From Pseudomonadota bacterium (GTDB lineage Bacteria > Pseudomonadota > Alphaproteobacteria > Dongiales > Dongiaceae): a stretch of DNA of 64,000 nt. The notes beneath the pieces were generated by a model that worked only from the letters and a program-made list of their open reading frames with translations, was not told the origin of the DNA and did no database searches. Numbering within the stretch: the first letter of the stretch is position 1; each line of letters opens with the position of its first letter. The stretch is taken from positions 186,001-250,000 of the forward strand of contig JACPDN010000004.1 of the NCBI GenBank assembly GCA_016183985.1, given 5' to 3'. The translations under genes and the position numbers were made by a program. This document shows positions 38,739 to 47,549 of this stretch, in pieces.

Positions 38739-39206
38739 TCAGTCGCTGATCGCGGCTTCTTCTGCAGCTGCAATTCCCGTAGACCACGCACCGTGCACAT
38801 CGCCCATATATTGCCGCGAGCAGGCCTCGCGGGCGAAGAACAGGCGATCATCGGCCGGTGCCGCCAGTTCGGACCGGGTGTCGGCGCGGCCCACGCGAGC
38901 CGCCGAATAGCAGCCGCGGATATGCGGGTCGTTATCCCAATCGGCGATGACATAATGCGGCATTGCAGCTTGCTTCACATCGCTGCCGAACTGGTCGGCA
39001 TAGCCGACAAGCGGATTGGCGGCGGGCGAGTGGAGCCAGTGCGCGCCAAGGTCGATCGGCATGCCGAGTGTCGTACGATCGGTGATGCAGCGACCGCCAA
39101 TGAAGGGCTTCGCTTCTAGCAGCACGTATTCCTGCCTGCGCTCGGCGAGATGCCGGGCGGCGGCGATGCCAGCAGCGCCAGCGCCGATGATGGCGATGGG
39201 GTTCAC
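38739..39206 (-). pseudogene. Internally deleted flavin amine oxidase (N- and C-terminal ends fused in frame)
   Basis: This 155-codon frame starts with a GTG that overlaps the bioD stop (GTGA). Residues 1-75 are a normal amine-oxidase N-terminus: FAD Rossmann motif 'IAIIGAGAAGIAAARHLAE', 'LLEAKPFIGGRC' and 'IDLGAHWLHS'. From about residue 88 the sequence becomes a normal C-terminus: 'DPHIRGCYSAARVG', 'LAAPADDRLFFAREACS' and 'GDVHGAWSTGIAAAEE'. The family is about 430 residues long, so about 270 residues of the middle (substrate domain) are missing. The FAD-binding Gly of 'FAGEA' is Arg126 here, another sign of decay. It is probably non-functional, though the frame is intact. Confidence 0.8.
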
Positions 39207-39874
39207 AATTGGGCGGCCAGCGCCGCGATGTCGGCGGCGGCGGCATTGCGTGGCAGGGTCAGGATGCGCGTGCCCGGTGCATGACGCAGCAGGACGTCGG
39301 CCGTCTCGGCGATGGGCACGGGGCTCACCGGCGATTCGTTGATGATGACGGCGTGGGGCGCGAGGCCGTGCAATTTCATTGCAGCGAGGGCCGCCAGCGT
39401 ATGGCTGATCGTGCCGAGATAGGAGCCGGTGACGAGCAGGATGGGGATGCCGACATCCTTCATCCACTCCATCACCGTATGGCGATCGTCGAGCGGCACG
39501 AACACGCCACCAACGCCTTCGATGATGAGGCGGCCGTCATCCGGCATCATGCCGGCAACCGACCGGCAGGTATCGACCAGCTTGTCGTAGGGGATCGTCT
39601 TGCCTTCGCGCGCGGCTGCCATGTCGGGAGATAAGGGTGCCGCAAAGCGCCAGGGCGAAATGAGGTTGAGACCGCCCTTATCCATCGGCGCATCCATGGC
39701 CAGCAAAAGCTGACCGGCATCGCTGGCGCCGATCGCGTTCGGATCGAAACCGCTCATCACCGGTTTCAGCGCAGCGATGGCAAGGCCGTCGCGCCGCCAA
39801 TGGCGCAGCAAGTTAGCGCTGACATAGGTCTTGCCGATGTCGGTGCCGGTAGCAGTGACGAAATAGCCAGTCAT
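39203..39874 (-). CDS. bioD: Dethiobiotin synthetase
   Basis: This 223-residue P-loop enzyme closes the ureido ring of biotin (7,8-diaminononanoate + CO2 + ATP to dethiobiotin). P-loop 'TATGTDIGKTYVSANL' is at residues 7-22; 'ALKPVMSGFD' and 'IIEGVGGVFVPLDD' complete the active site. It is divergent from bioB-bioA with a 118-bp shared promoter region, instead of lying in the usual bioBFDA order. The next gene in its transcript is the deleted amine oxidase. Confidence 0.95.
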   Translation of the reverse strand: MTGYFVTATGTDIGKTYVSANLLRHWRRDGLAIAALKPVMSGFDPNAIGASDAGQLLLAMDAPMDKGGLNLISPWRFAAPLSPDMAAAREGKTIPYDKLVDTCRSVAGMMPDDGRLIIEGVGGVFVPLDDRHTVMEWMKDVGIPILLVTGSYLGTISHTLAALAAMKLHGLAPHAVIINESPVSPVPIAETADVLLRHAPGTRILTLPRNAAAADIAALAAQL

Positions 39875-39925
39875 GGTGCAGTGTTATTCATCTGGTTAGT
39901 TTGAGGGGATGCGTGGTGGCTTTTC

Positions 39926-39954
39926 TTGACACCCCGCGGGGCTGAGCTTAGCGT
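39926..39954 (+). promoter_or_regulatory. Possible bioB promoter with internal palindrome
   Basis: TTGACA (39926-39931), a 17-bp spacer and TAGCGT (39949-39954). The spacer begins with the palindrome CCCCGCGGGG (39932-39941), where a repressor could bind. No clear BioR or BirA box was found. Confidence 0.35.
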
Positions 39955-39992
39955 CCGCCCCAATTAAGGTTAAGTGGGAAAGGCTAAGCCCC

Positions 39993-40970
39993 ATGGACAA
40001 TCCGAGCGCGCTCGATCTCAGGCATGATTGGTCGGTCGCAGAAGTGGAGGCGCTGTTCGCGCTCCCTTTCAACGATCTCATTTTCCGCGCGCAGAGTGTG
40101 CATCGCCAGCGTTTCGACGCCAATGAAGTGCAGATGTCGACACTGCTCTCGATCAAGACAGGTGGCTGCGCCGAGGATTGCGCCTATTGCCCGCAGGCCG
40201 CGCAGTACCAGACCGGCGTCGAGGCCGACAAGCTGATGCAGGTCCAGGCCGTCGTCGCGGCGGCGAAGGCAGCGAAAGAAGGCGGTGCCTCGCGCTATTG
40301 CATGGGTGCTGCCTGGCGCGAGCTCAAGGATCGCGATGTCGATGCGATCTGCGACATCGTCAAGGGCGTCAAGGATCTGGGCCTCGAGACTTGCATGACA
40401 CTCGGCATGCTGACCGAGCCGCAGGCCGGCCGCCTCGCCGAAGCGGGGCTCGATTATTACAATCACAATATCGATACCTCGCCGGAATATTATGGCGAGA
40501 TCATCACCACGCGCACGATGCAGGATCGTTTCGAGACGCTGCAGCATGTGCGCGATGCGGGGATGAAGGTCTGCTGTGGCGGCATCGTGGGCCTCGGCGA
40601 AGGGCGCCGCGATCGCGCCGGCATGCTGGTGACGCTTGCCAACATGGCCGAGCATCCGGAATCGGTGCCGATCAACATGCTGGTCCAGGTGAAGGGCACG
40701 CCGCTGCATGGCACGGCACAGCTCGATCCGCTGGAATTCGTGCGCACCATTGCGGTGGCGCGTATCATGATGCCGGCCTCGATGGTGCGCCTCTCGGCGG
40801 GTCGCGAAACGATGAGCGACGAGGTTCAGGCACTGTCGTTCCTCGCCGGGGCCAATTCGATCTTCTGCGGGCCCAAGCTGCTCACTACTGCCAATCCGAC
40901 ACAGCCCAAGGACGAGGCGCTGTTCGACAAACTGGGCCTCAAACCCATGGCCCATACCCACCATGCCTGA
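39993..40970 (+). CDS. bioB: Biotin synthase
   Basis: This 325-residue radical-SAM enzyme inserts sulfur into dethiobiotin. The CxxxCxxC cluster motif is Cys59, Cys63, Cys66 in '[16 protein letters not shown]', binding the [4Fe-4S] cluster with S-adenosylmethionine. Further hallmarks are '[12 protein letters not shown]', '[15 protein letters not shown]' and '[11 protein letters not shown]', the last holding the Arg of the [2Fe-2S] site. It overlaps bioA by 8 bases, so the two are co-translated. AGTGGGAAAGG lies before the ATG. Confidence 0.97.
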   Translation: MDNPSALDLRHDWSVAEVEALFALPFNDLIFRAQSVHRQRFDANEVQMSTLLSIKTGGCAEDCAYCPQAAQYQTGVEADKLMQVQAVVAAAKAAKEGGASRYCMGAAWRELKDRDVDAICDIVKGVKDLGLETCMTLGMLTEPQAGRLAEAGLDYYNHNIDTSPEYYGEIITTRTMQDRFETLQHVRDAGMKVCCGGIVGLGEGRRDRAGMLVTLANMAEHPESVPINMLVQVKGTPLHGTAQLDPLEFVRTIAVARIMMPASMVRLSAGRETMSDEVQALSFLAGANSIFCGPKLLTTANPTQPKDEALFDKLGLKPMAHTHHA

Positions 40971-42249
40971 CAGCGGGCAGCCGGCCTGGCTGCAGGAAGG
41001 GTTCAAGCATCTGTGGCTCCCTTATGCGCAGATGCAGACGGCGCCGCGGCCATTGCCGGTCGTGCGCTCGGCAGGGGTGCGGCTTCATCTTGCTGACGGC
41101 TCCACCCTCATCGACGGCATCTCGTCGTGGTGGACGCAGGCGCATGGCTATAACCACCCGCATATCCGGGAAAGTGTCGCGGCGCAGCTTGAAAAGCTGC
41201 CGCATGTGATGCTAGGCGGCCTCGCCAACGAGCCGGCGATGACGCTGGCCGCAAGGCTTGCCAAACTGGCTCCGGGCGACTTGGATCACGTCTTCTTTTG
41301 CGAATCCGGCTCCGTCTCGGTGGAGGTCGCCATGAAAATGGCGATCCAATACTGGATCAATCGCGGCATTCGCGGCCGCACGCGCTTCGTGAGCTTTCGC
41401 CATGGTTATCATGGCGACACCATGGCCTGCATGTCGATCTGCGATCCCGATGAGGGCATGCATGGTCATTTCAAGGGCTACCTGCCCGAGCAGGTCGTGG
41501 TGGCGCTGCCGCAGGACAAGGCAAGCGAGGACGCCTTTGCCGATCTGCTGGCGCGGCGCGGGAGCGAGATTGCCGGCATCATCCTGGAGCCTTTGGTACA
41601 GGGGGCCGGCGGCATGAAGTTTCATGACCCGTCCGTGCTGCGCTTTTTGCGCCAGGCGGCCGATGCGCATGGGCTGCTGCTGATTTTTGACGAAATCATG
41701 ACGGGCTTCGGTCGTCTCGGCACCATGTTTGCCAGCGAACAGGCCGGCGTCGTGCCGGATATCATGACCCTCTCCAAAGCCCTATCAGGCGGAACCCTGC
41801 CGCTGTCGGCCACAATTGCGCGGCGCCATGTCTTCGAGGCGTTTCTCTCGGAGCGCGCCGACACAGCGTTGATGCATGGGCCGACCTATATGGGCAATCC
41901 GCTGGCCTGTGCCGCTGCCAATGCATCGCTCGATCTCTTCGAGCGCGAACCGCGGCTCGCACAGGTTGCGGCGATCGAGCGGCAATTGCTGGCGGAGCTG
42001 GAGCCGTGTCGCGGCCTCAAAGGGGTCGTCGATGTGCGTGTCAAAGGGGCGATCGGCGTCGTCGAGCTCGACCGCGCCGGTGAGGGGGCTTGGTTGCGAC
42101 CGCATTTCCTGGAGCGCGGCGTGTGGATTCGTCCCTTCGGGAATATCGTCTATTTGGCACCGCCCTTCGTGATCGAGCGCGCCGATCTCGCGCAGCTCAC
42201 GGGCGCCATCGTCGAGGTGATCAATCTTTGGTCGCGGGAGCGGGCTTGA
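40963..42249 (+). CDS. bioA: Adenosylmethionine-8-amino-7-oxononanoate aminotransferase
   Basis: This 428-residue class-III PLP aminotransferase converts KAPA to DAPA, using S-adenosylmethionine as amino donor. Lys272 in '[18 protein letters not shown]' binds PLP; '[16 protein letters not shown]', '[16 protein letters not shown]' and '[15 protein letters not shown]' are family signatures. It overlaps bioB by 8 bases. The KAPA-forming bioF is not in this window, so its substrate must come from a gene elsewhere. Confidence 0.96.
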   Translation: MPDSGQPAWLQEGFKHLWLPYAQMQTAPRPLPVVRSAGVRLHLADGSTLIDGISSWWTQAHGYNHPHIRESVAAQLEKLPHVMLGGLANEPAMTLAARLAKLAPGDLDHVFFCESGSVSVEVAMKMAIQYWINRGIRGRTRFVSFRHGYHGDTMACMSICDPDEGMHGHFKGYLPEQVVVALPQDKASEDAFADLLARRGSEIAGIILEPLVQGAGGMKFHDPSVLRFLRQAADAHGLLLIFDEIMTGFGRLGTMFASEQAGVVPDIMTLSKALSGGTLPLSATIARRHVFEAFLSERADTALMHGPTYMGNPLACAAANASLDLFEREPRLAQVAAIERQLLAELEPCRGLKGVVDVRVKGAIGVVELDRAGEGAWLRPHFLERGVWIRPFGNIVYLAPPFVIERADLAQLTGAIVEVINLWSRERA

Positions 42250-42253
42250 AAGA

Positions 42254-42290
42254 CCCCTCACCCCAACCTCTCTCCCAGAGGAGCGAGGGG
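42254..42290. repeat. Dispersed GC-rich palindrome (same family as 10027)
   Basis: CCCCTCACCCCAACCTCTCT followed by CCCAGAGGAGCGAGGGG, with outer arms CCCCTC/GAGGGG. It lies between the convergent ends of bioA and the glycosyltransferase. Its right half is the sequence that seems to have expanded into the heptamer array at 9926. Confidence 0.65.
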
Positions 42291-42297
42291 CCTTCGA

Positions 42298-44004
42298 TTA
42301 CTTCCCCGGCTTCCTGATCTGCACGAGGCCCAGCTTCGCCAGCCAGACCAGGCCGCGTTCGATGCGGTCGCGGCGGGAATCGGGTGCCTCGGCGAGGAGA
42401 TCGCCGGCCGTGAGCGGACCGCGCCGCTGTAGATCGCTGAGGATGCGGGCGCAATCGTCGGCTTCGGGTGCTACCGGCTTCACGAAGGAAATGAGCGGCG
42501 ATTGCAGCAGGGCCTGCAGCCTGGCGCCGTCCGCCCCCGGCGTTGCCGCGACGACATGCTGCTCGCTCAAGATATCGCTGGGATAGCTTTCGAAACTGAT
42601 GAAGGGGTCGAGGCGGGCCGGGTTGGCAGGCTCGCCAGCGCGGCGGGGGGCCGTTTCGCTGCCTGCCTTGCGCAATTGGGCGAGTTCCTGCCACAGGGCC
42701 TGATAGCGCTTTACGACGACCGCCCAGTCGAAAGCCTCGATGGCGCGGGCGCGGGCCGCTTCACCCATGCGCTGCCGCAGGTCGTCATCCTCGATCAGTT
42801 TCAGATAGGCCTTGGCGGCGGCATTGGGGTCGATGGCGACGAACTGGCTGGAGAAGCCGCAATAGAGATCGTAGGTGTCGATGCCGGCGGCGTGGCGATC
42901 GGCAAGATCGGCGCCGAGGCCGCCACGCGGCATCATGGTCGGTACACGCAGGCCGTCGATGCCGTCGCGCACGGTATCCTTATAGCCATTCCAATCGCTG
43001 ACCACGCCAGGCAGGCCTGCCGCCATCGCCTCGATGGGTGTGAGGCCGAAGGTTTCCTGGAAATTATCGGAGAGCGAGGTGAAGAGGTCGGCAGCAGCCC
43101 AGGCTTGGTTGCGGATATCCGGCTTGCGACCGTCCAGGAAATGCGAACGGACGCTGGGACAGAATTGTGCCGCGCCGTTCTTGAAGGCGTTCTCGATGAA
43201 GTCGTTGGCAAACCAGCCGGCCTGGATGAGATGGATCTTGCGGCCGCTGGTCTTGGCGAGCGCCTGCGCTGCGCGCTCGAGGCCCAGATACATCGGCAAG
43301 GGATGTGCCTTGGCATGAAAGGAGAGACGGCCCACGAAAAGCACGGCGACATCGCCGGGGCCGAGGCCGAGGGCTGATCTTGCCGCGGCGCGCTTGCTCT
43401 CATCGGGGGCAAAACTCCCGGTGTCGACACCCAGCGGAATGACTGGCAGTTGCGGGCGCGTGAAGCCTTGCGCGCCGAAGCGGAGGCCGAGATATTCCTG
43501 CTGGCGGTCGAGCACGAGCTCGATGGTGTCGCGAACGACGCTCGATGTGCAGATGAGTGCGTCCCAGCGCTGTACCGGCGCGCTGAGAAGGCCGCTGATC
43601 CAATCCATGGCACCGGCGGACGCGGTGGTATGGGTGATGCCGGTGATGGAATAGAGCCGCTGTCCCGCGGCACGGCGGCGCCAGGCGGCAGCGGAGAGAC
43701 TGGGGTCGGGCAAATAGAGCGTACCCGCAGCCCTGGGCCCGGCAGCGTCGCGTTCATCCAGCCAGCGGATCGGCCGCTTGTTACCGAAGCTGCCCACCAG
43801 GCGCTGAAAATGGCCGGCGAATTCCTTGGTGGCGGCGTAGCAATAAAGCGTATCGACGCCGCTATGACGCAGGAAGCCCTTGAGGAAGCCTTCACCGGCG
43901 GCGTGGCGTCCCATCAGCTTCTGACGGCCGGTGTCATAACCTTCCGGCTGATAGAAGATGGCGGCGTTGGCCGTTCCTTGCTGTGTATCGATCGTGTCGT
44001 TCAT
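42298..44004 (-). CDS. Glycosyltransferase, GT4-like, with C-terminal extension
   Basis: This 568-residue predicted cytoplasmic glycosyltransferase of the GT-B fold has the nucleotide-sugar binding half with 'VAVLFVGRLSFHAKAHPLPMY', 'ADLFTSLSDNFQETFGLTPIEAMAAGLPGVVSDWNGYKD' (key E-x7-E: Glu and Glu in 'ETFGLTPIEAMA') and 'DGIDGLRVPT'. About 110 residues after the core are not typical of the fold and end in a winged-helix-like stretch ('GDLLAEAPDSRRDRIERGLV'). Sugar and acceptor unknown. Start chosen at 44002-44004; upstream Met codons exist and no strong ribosome site decides. Confidence 0.85.
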   Translation of the reverse strand: MNDTIDTQQGTANAAIFYQPEGYDTGRQKLMGRHAAGEGFLKGFLRHSGVDTLYCYAATKEFAGHFQRLVGSFGNKRPIRWLDERDAAGPRAAGTLYLPDPSLSAAAWRRRAAGQRLYSITGITHTTASAGAMDWISGLLSAPVQRWDALICTSSVVRDTIELVLDRQQEYLGLRFGAQGFTRPQLPVIPLGVDTGSFAPDESKRAAARSALGLGPGDVAVLFVGRLSFHAKAHPLPMYLGLERAAQALAKTSGRKIHLIQAGWFANDFIENAFKNGAAQFCPSVRSHFLDGRKPDIRNQAWAAADLFTSLSDNFQETFGLTPIEAMAAGLPGVVSDWNGYKDTVRDGIDGLRVPTMMPRGGLGADLADRHAAGIDTYDLYCGFSSQFVAIDPNAAAKAYLKLIEDDDLRQRMGEAARARAIEAFDWAVVVKRYQALWQELAQLRKAGSETAPRRAGEPANPARLDPFISFESYPSDILSEQHVVAATPGADGARLQALLQSPLISFVKPVAPEADDCARILSDLQRRGPLTAGDLLAEAPDSRRDRIERGLVWLAKLGLVQIRKPGK

Positions 44005-44127
44005 GATGGCGAGCATAGCGGCCCAACCCGTCCGCGCAAAAAGATATTCTTTCTGTACCGTTTGCCATGGGCTTGGCGGCATGTCGCGAAGAATGCCATG
44101 ATCCGCCGGATTAAGACTCGAGGTGGG

Positions 44128-44901
44128 ATGATGGGGCGGACTGCCCGCAACAAGGTCGTGCGCCACAAGCGCATCATGGAGGCGTTGCAGATCAACGCGG
44201 CCGTGCGCGTGGGCGAACTCGCCGAAGCCCTAGGCGTTTCCGGCGAGACGATCCGGCGCGATCTCGCTGAGCTCGGCAGTGAAGGAGCGGTCAGTCGCAC
44301 TTTCGGTGGTGCTGTTGCAAAGCCCGTCCTGCATGAGCCGAACTGGCGCATCCGGCATGACGAATTCCGCACCGAGCGGCGCCACATCGCCGAGCAGGCG
44401 ATGTCGCTGGTGGCCCCGGGCGATGTGCTCATTTTGGAAACCGGCTCGACGGTGATGCATCTCGCCGAAGCGCTGGCCAGCGGGGCCAAGGATCTTTCCG
44501 TCATCACCAGCAGCCTGGAGGCGGGACTGGTCCTCGGGCGCAACAATGCGATCCAGGTTCATCTCTGCCCCGGCATTCTCGACCCGCGCGAAGGCAGCGT
44601 CATCGGCACCGAGGCCGAGAATTTTCTGGAACGTTACAATGCGACGACGGCGTTCGTGGGCTCGACCGGCATCACGGCGGCGGGCCTGCAGGAAAGCCAT
44701 ACCGGCATTGCCGCGGTGAAATGCACCATGCTATCGCGTGCCAAGAGGCGCGTCGTGCTGCTCGATCACAGCAAATATGATCAGACCAGTCTGGTGACCG
44801 CCTGCCCGCTCACTGATTTCGACACCATCGTCAGCGACCGGCCGCCGGAAGGCGAGTTGGCCGCGGCGCTCGAACAGGCGGGCGTCACGATCATCGTCTG
44901 A
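44128..44901 (+). CDS. DeoR-family transcriptional regulator
   Basis: This 257-residue repressor-type regulator has an N-terminal DeoR helix-turn-helix ('VRVGELAEALGVSGETIRRDL', 'EGAVSRTFGGAV') and a C-terminal sugar-phosphate sensor of the isomerase-like fold ('LILETGSTVMHLAEAL', 'VITSSLEAGLVLG', 'AFVGSTGITAAGLQ'). Members respond to phosphorylated sugars. The start at 44128 follows GAGGTGGG; an ATG at 44098 and a long upstream open frame exist. It is divergent from the glycosyltransferase; no sugar operon lies next to it. Confidence 0.9.
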   Translation: MMGRTARNKVVRHKRIMEALQINAAVRVGELAEALGVSGETIRRDLAELGSEGAVSRTFGGAVAKPVLHEPNWRIRHDEFRTERRHIAEQAMSLVAPGDVLILETGSTVMHLAEALASGAKDLSVITSSLEAGLVLGRNNAIQVHLCPGILDPREGSVIGTEAENFLERYNATTAFVGSTGITAAGLQESHTGIAAVKCTMLSRAKRRVVLLDHSKYDQTSLVTACPLTDFDTIVSDRPPEGELAAALEQAGVTIIV

Positions 44902-44911
44902 TCGGGGCCGC

Positions 44912-46132
44912 TCAGGCTGCGAGCAGCTTCTTTGCGAGCCACCGGTGGAAGCAATGCGTCGGGCCGTCCATGGCCGGCGAGAAGACGCCGCCGTCATAGG
45001 CCGGCGATCGGCGGCCGCGCTGCATGCGTTCGACCACCTCGACATCCTCGGCAAAAACAGTCTTCCAGGCATTGAGATTGGCGGCCTTGGTCGCGTCATA
45101 GACCGCATCGGCGGAAGCATCGCCGACATAGTAGATTTCCAGATGTTCGCGCGTCTCACCAACCGAGACAGGCTCGAGGCGAATGGCGAAATAATGATCG
45201 CGGTGGATGCCGAGCAGCACATTCGGAAAAAGCGAAGTGTATTCCGCGGCCTTGTCCCAGCGCGATGGCAGATCGGGAAACTGCGGCAGGCCCGGCCCGT
45301 TCTTCACCAGGAGCGGCGTATAGGCATGGCTGCCCTGGCCGGCAAAATGATCCGGCTCCTCGATGTTGTAATGGTCCTCAAGCTTCGAATAGGAGTTGAG
45401 GCCGGGATGGATCGAGGGCAAGTGATAGGCCTCGCAGTAATTTTCCACGGCGAGCTTCCAATTGCATTTCACCGTGAGCTTCAGGCTGCCGACATTGCCG
45501 GGATGGCGGATGTGGCGCATGTCGAAATCGCCCCATCGCGCGACAAGCGGCTTCACGAATTCTTCGAAAGGCTCCGCGTCGCCACTGATATTGATGAAGA
45601 CCATGTCCCAGAAGATCGCATGACGCACGGGCTTCAGGCCATGTCGGGTCTTGTCGAAGCCCTCGACCTTGTTGGTCTTCGGCCCACCGATATGCGGCGT
45701 GGCGATGAGGTTGCCGTCAAGGTCATAGAGCCAGGCGTGATAGGGGCAGCGCAGGCGCTTCGCCACATTGCAGGGTTCGGTGAGGAGTTGCGCGCCGCGA
45801 TGCGAGCAGACATTGTGGAAGACAGCGATGGACCCGTCCTCGCGCCGCACCATGATGATGGGCAGGCCCAGCACGTCGCTGGGAAAGGCATCCCCGGCAT
45901 TGGGCACATCGCGGCCGAAGCCGACGCAGAACCAGGTCTTGGCGATGACACGGTCGCGCTCGAAGGCGCGGAAGGCTTCGTTTACATAGGCGTCGTTGGG
46001 AAGACCCCGTGCCGTCTCGATGGGCTGCAGTACGCGAGCCACGGCGGCGGGGTCGAAAGGCAGGCGCTCGGCGGGCGAATGCCCGGCAGGCAAGTGACTG
46101 GCAGGCAAAAGACTGGCAAGTGCGGATTGCAC
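44912..46132 (-). CDS. Rieske non-haem iron oxygenase, alpha subunit
   Basis: This 406-residue oxygenase component has Rieske [2Fe-2S] ligands Cys109, His111, Cys129 and His132 ('NVCSHRGAQLLTEPC', 'LRCPYHAWLYDLDG'). The mononuclear iron site is in 'NYCEAYHLPSIHPG', with a carboxylate in 'FAEDVEVVERM'. The sequence style is that of the single-component-alpha group acting on quaternary amines (choline, glycine betaine, carnitine). I chose the GTG at 46130-46132 because GGGAG lies eight bases upstream on that strand; the upstream ATGs at 46183 and 46231 lack any ribosome site. No reductase gene is adjacent. It is divergent from the LysR regulator. Confidence 0.88.
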   Translation of the reverse strand: MQSALASLLPASHLPAGHSPAERLPFDPAAVARVLQPIETARGLPNDAYVNEAFRAFERDRVIAKTWFCVGFGRDVPNAGDAFPSDVLGLPIIMVRREDGSIAVFHNVCSHRGAQLLTEPCNVAKRLRCPYHAWLYDLDGNLIATPHIGGPKTNKVEGFDKTRHGLKPVRHAIFWDMVFINISGDAEPFEEFVKPLVARWGDFDMRHIRHPGNVGSLKLTVKCNWKLAVENYCEAYHLPSIHPGLNSYSKLEDHYNIEEPDHFAGQGSHAYTPLLVKNGPGLPQFPDLPSRWDKAAEYTSLFPNVLLGIHRDHYFAIRLEPVSVGETREHLEIYYVGDASADAVYDATKAANLNAWKTVFAEDVEVVERMQRGRRSPAYDGGVFSPAMDGPTHCFHRWLAKKLLAA

Positions 46133-46328
46133 GGGCGGTACTCCCAAAAAGGCAAGTTTCGAACGGCGCCTGGCCGATTTCATGCCCAGGATGGCGGCTG
46201 TTGTAAATCCTGGCTTATGTGATCGCGGCATGAGGTGCGATCATGATCCGGGGTCGCTCATGCGCGGGCTTTATGCCGCTGCAACCCTGCGGTATAGAGA
46301 ATTTGAATATTTGCTCACGGAACTGAAA

Positions 46329-47261
46329 ATGGCTCGACCGTCTCTGCGCCGCTCGCTCCCGCCTCTCAACTCGCTCGTCGCTTTCGAGGCGGCCGGGCGA
46401 TTGGAAAGCTTTACGGCGGCCGGCCGCGAACTCGGCCTGACCCAGGCAGCGATCAGCCGACAGATCCAGCAGTTGGAAGGCGATCTCGGCGTGCTGCTGT
46501 TTTCGCGTTCGCGCCGCGGCATGCGCCTGACGCCGGAAGGAGACATCCTCTACCGCGCCGTGACGGCGGGGCTGACCTCCATCTCCGACACGGCGATGAC
46601 GCTGCGCCAGCAGCAGGGCCGCCGCAGTGTCACGATCGGCTCAAGCCTCGGTTTTTCGACCTTCTGGGTGATGCCGCGTCTGCCCGGCTTCCGTTCAGCC
46701 AACCCCAGTATCGATCTCCGGCTCATTTCCTCGGATGCGTTGGGCGATCTTGCCGAAGAACGCATCGACATGGCGATCCGCTACGGCGACGGGCACTGGC
46801 CGGCCTTGAACGCCACGCGCATGTTCGGCGGCGAGATGTTCCCGGTGGTGAGCCCGCTCCTCCTCAAGGGCAAGAAGCTGCCGCTCAGCGTCGAGGAATT
46901 CTGCGCCCTGCCGTTGCTGGAATATGAATCGGCCGACCCGCGCTGGCTTTCCTGGGAGGATTGGGCGCAGAGCCTGCCGCAGCGCCCGAAGCTGCCGGCA
47001 GCGCGGATTCGCTTCAACTCCTATCCGCTTCTCGTGCAGGCGGCGATCGCCGGCGAAGGTGTCGGTTTAGGCTGGCGCTATTTCGTCGATGAATTCCTCC
47101 ATGACCAGCGCCTGGTGCGCCCGGTCGAGGAAGTCCTGATGACCGAGTTTGCCTTCCATCTGGTCGAGCCCATCGGCGCAAGGCCGCGGACTGCGACGAC
47201 CCTGCTCAGGAAATGGCTGCTCGACCGCGCGCGGGAGAGCGAAGCGACACCGCTGCCTTAG
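46329..47261 (+). CDS. LysR-family regulator (GcvA-like)
   Basis: This 310-residue regulator has a DNA-binding domain 'LVAFEAAGRLESFTAAGREL', 'LTQAAISRQIQQLEGDLGV' and 'LFSRSRRGMRLTPEG', then a periplasmic-binding-protein-like effector domain with GcvA-type features ('EERIDMAIRYGDGHWPAL', 'EGVGLGWRYFVDE'). It most likely controls the divergent Rieske oxygenase gene. The ATG at 46329 gives the standard length; the frame is open upstream. Confidence 0.93.
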   Translation: MARPSLRRSLPPLNSLVAFEAAGRLESFTAAGRELGLTQAAISRQIQQLEGDLGVLLFSRSRRGMRLTPEGDILYRAVTAGLTSISDTAMTLRQQQGRRSVTIGSSLGFSTFWVMPRLPGFRSANPSIDLRLISSDALGDLAEERIDMAIRYGDGHWPALNATRMFGGEMFPVVSPLLLKGKKLPLSVEEFCALPLLEYESADPRWLSWEDWAQSLPQRPKLPAARIRFNSYPLLVQAAIAGEGVGLGWRYFVDEFLHDQRLVRPVEEVLMTEFAFHLVEPIGARPRTATTLLRKWLLDRARESEATPLP

Positions 47262-47392
47262 CGATCTGCTGACGATCGGTGGCATCGCCCCACAGTCATG
47301 CGGGCGCGTTCGGTGTCGCCATATGCCAACGGCGCGGTCGGTGCCAGCGGCAGGAGAGGCGCACGCCGCCCGAGCGAAAACTGCTCCATGCA
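47262..47392. other. Short gap before the insertion element
   Basis: About 130 bases between the LysR stop and the target duplication of the IS1595-like element. No terminator, promoter or gene is recognisable. Confidence 0.5.
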
Positions 47393-47400
47393 TAAAATAA
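47393..47400. repeat. Left 8-bp target-site duplication (TAAAATAA)
   Basis: TAAAATAA directly precedes the left end of the element and is repeated exactly at 49818-49825. Eight-base duplications are the rule for the IS1595 family. Confidence 0.9.
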
Positions 47401-47401
47401 G

Positions 47402-47422
47402 GCCATTACACACGAAACAAAG
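47402..47422. repeat. Left terminal inverted repeat of the IS1595-like element
   Basis: A 21-bp sequence beginning GCCATTACACACG, identical as reverse complement to 49796-49816. Confidence 0.92.
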
Positions 47423-47549
47423 CAATTGAGCTGAAGAGCTAACCATCTCAATTGGATTCACGGTCGGTAAACGATTTTCCGGGATGGTCCAATATCTAGT
47501 GTATGGACCATCTTGAGATATCGACGTGGAATCTGGCAGTGGCTCTAAA

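Noticed and set aside
39875-39992. BioR or BirA operator in the bioD/bioB gap
   Set aside because: Only a partial TTATTCAT-like match was found; no symmetric TTATNNATAA box.
47526-47549. Upstream GTG start for the transposase
   Set aside because: It would add eight residues next to the element end; the ATG at 47550 gives the family N-terminus.
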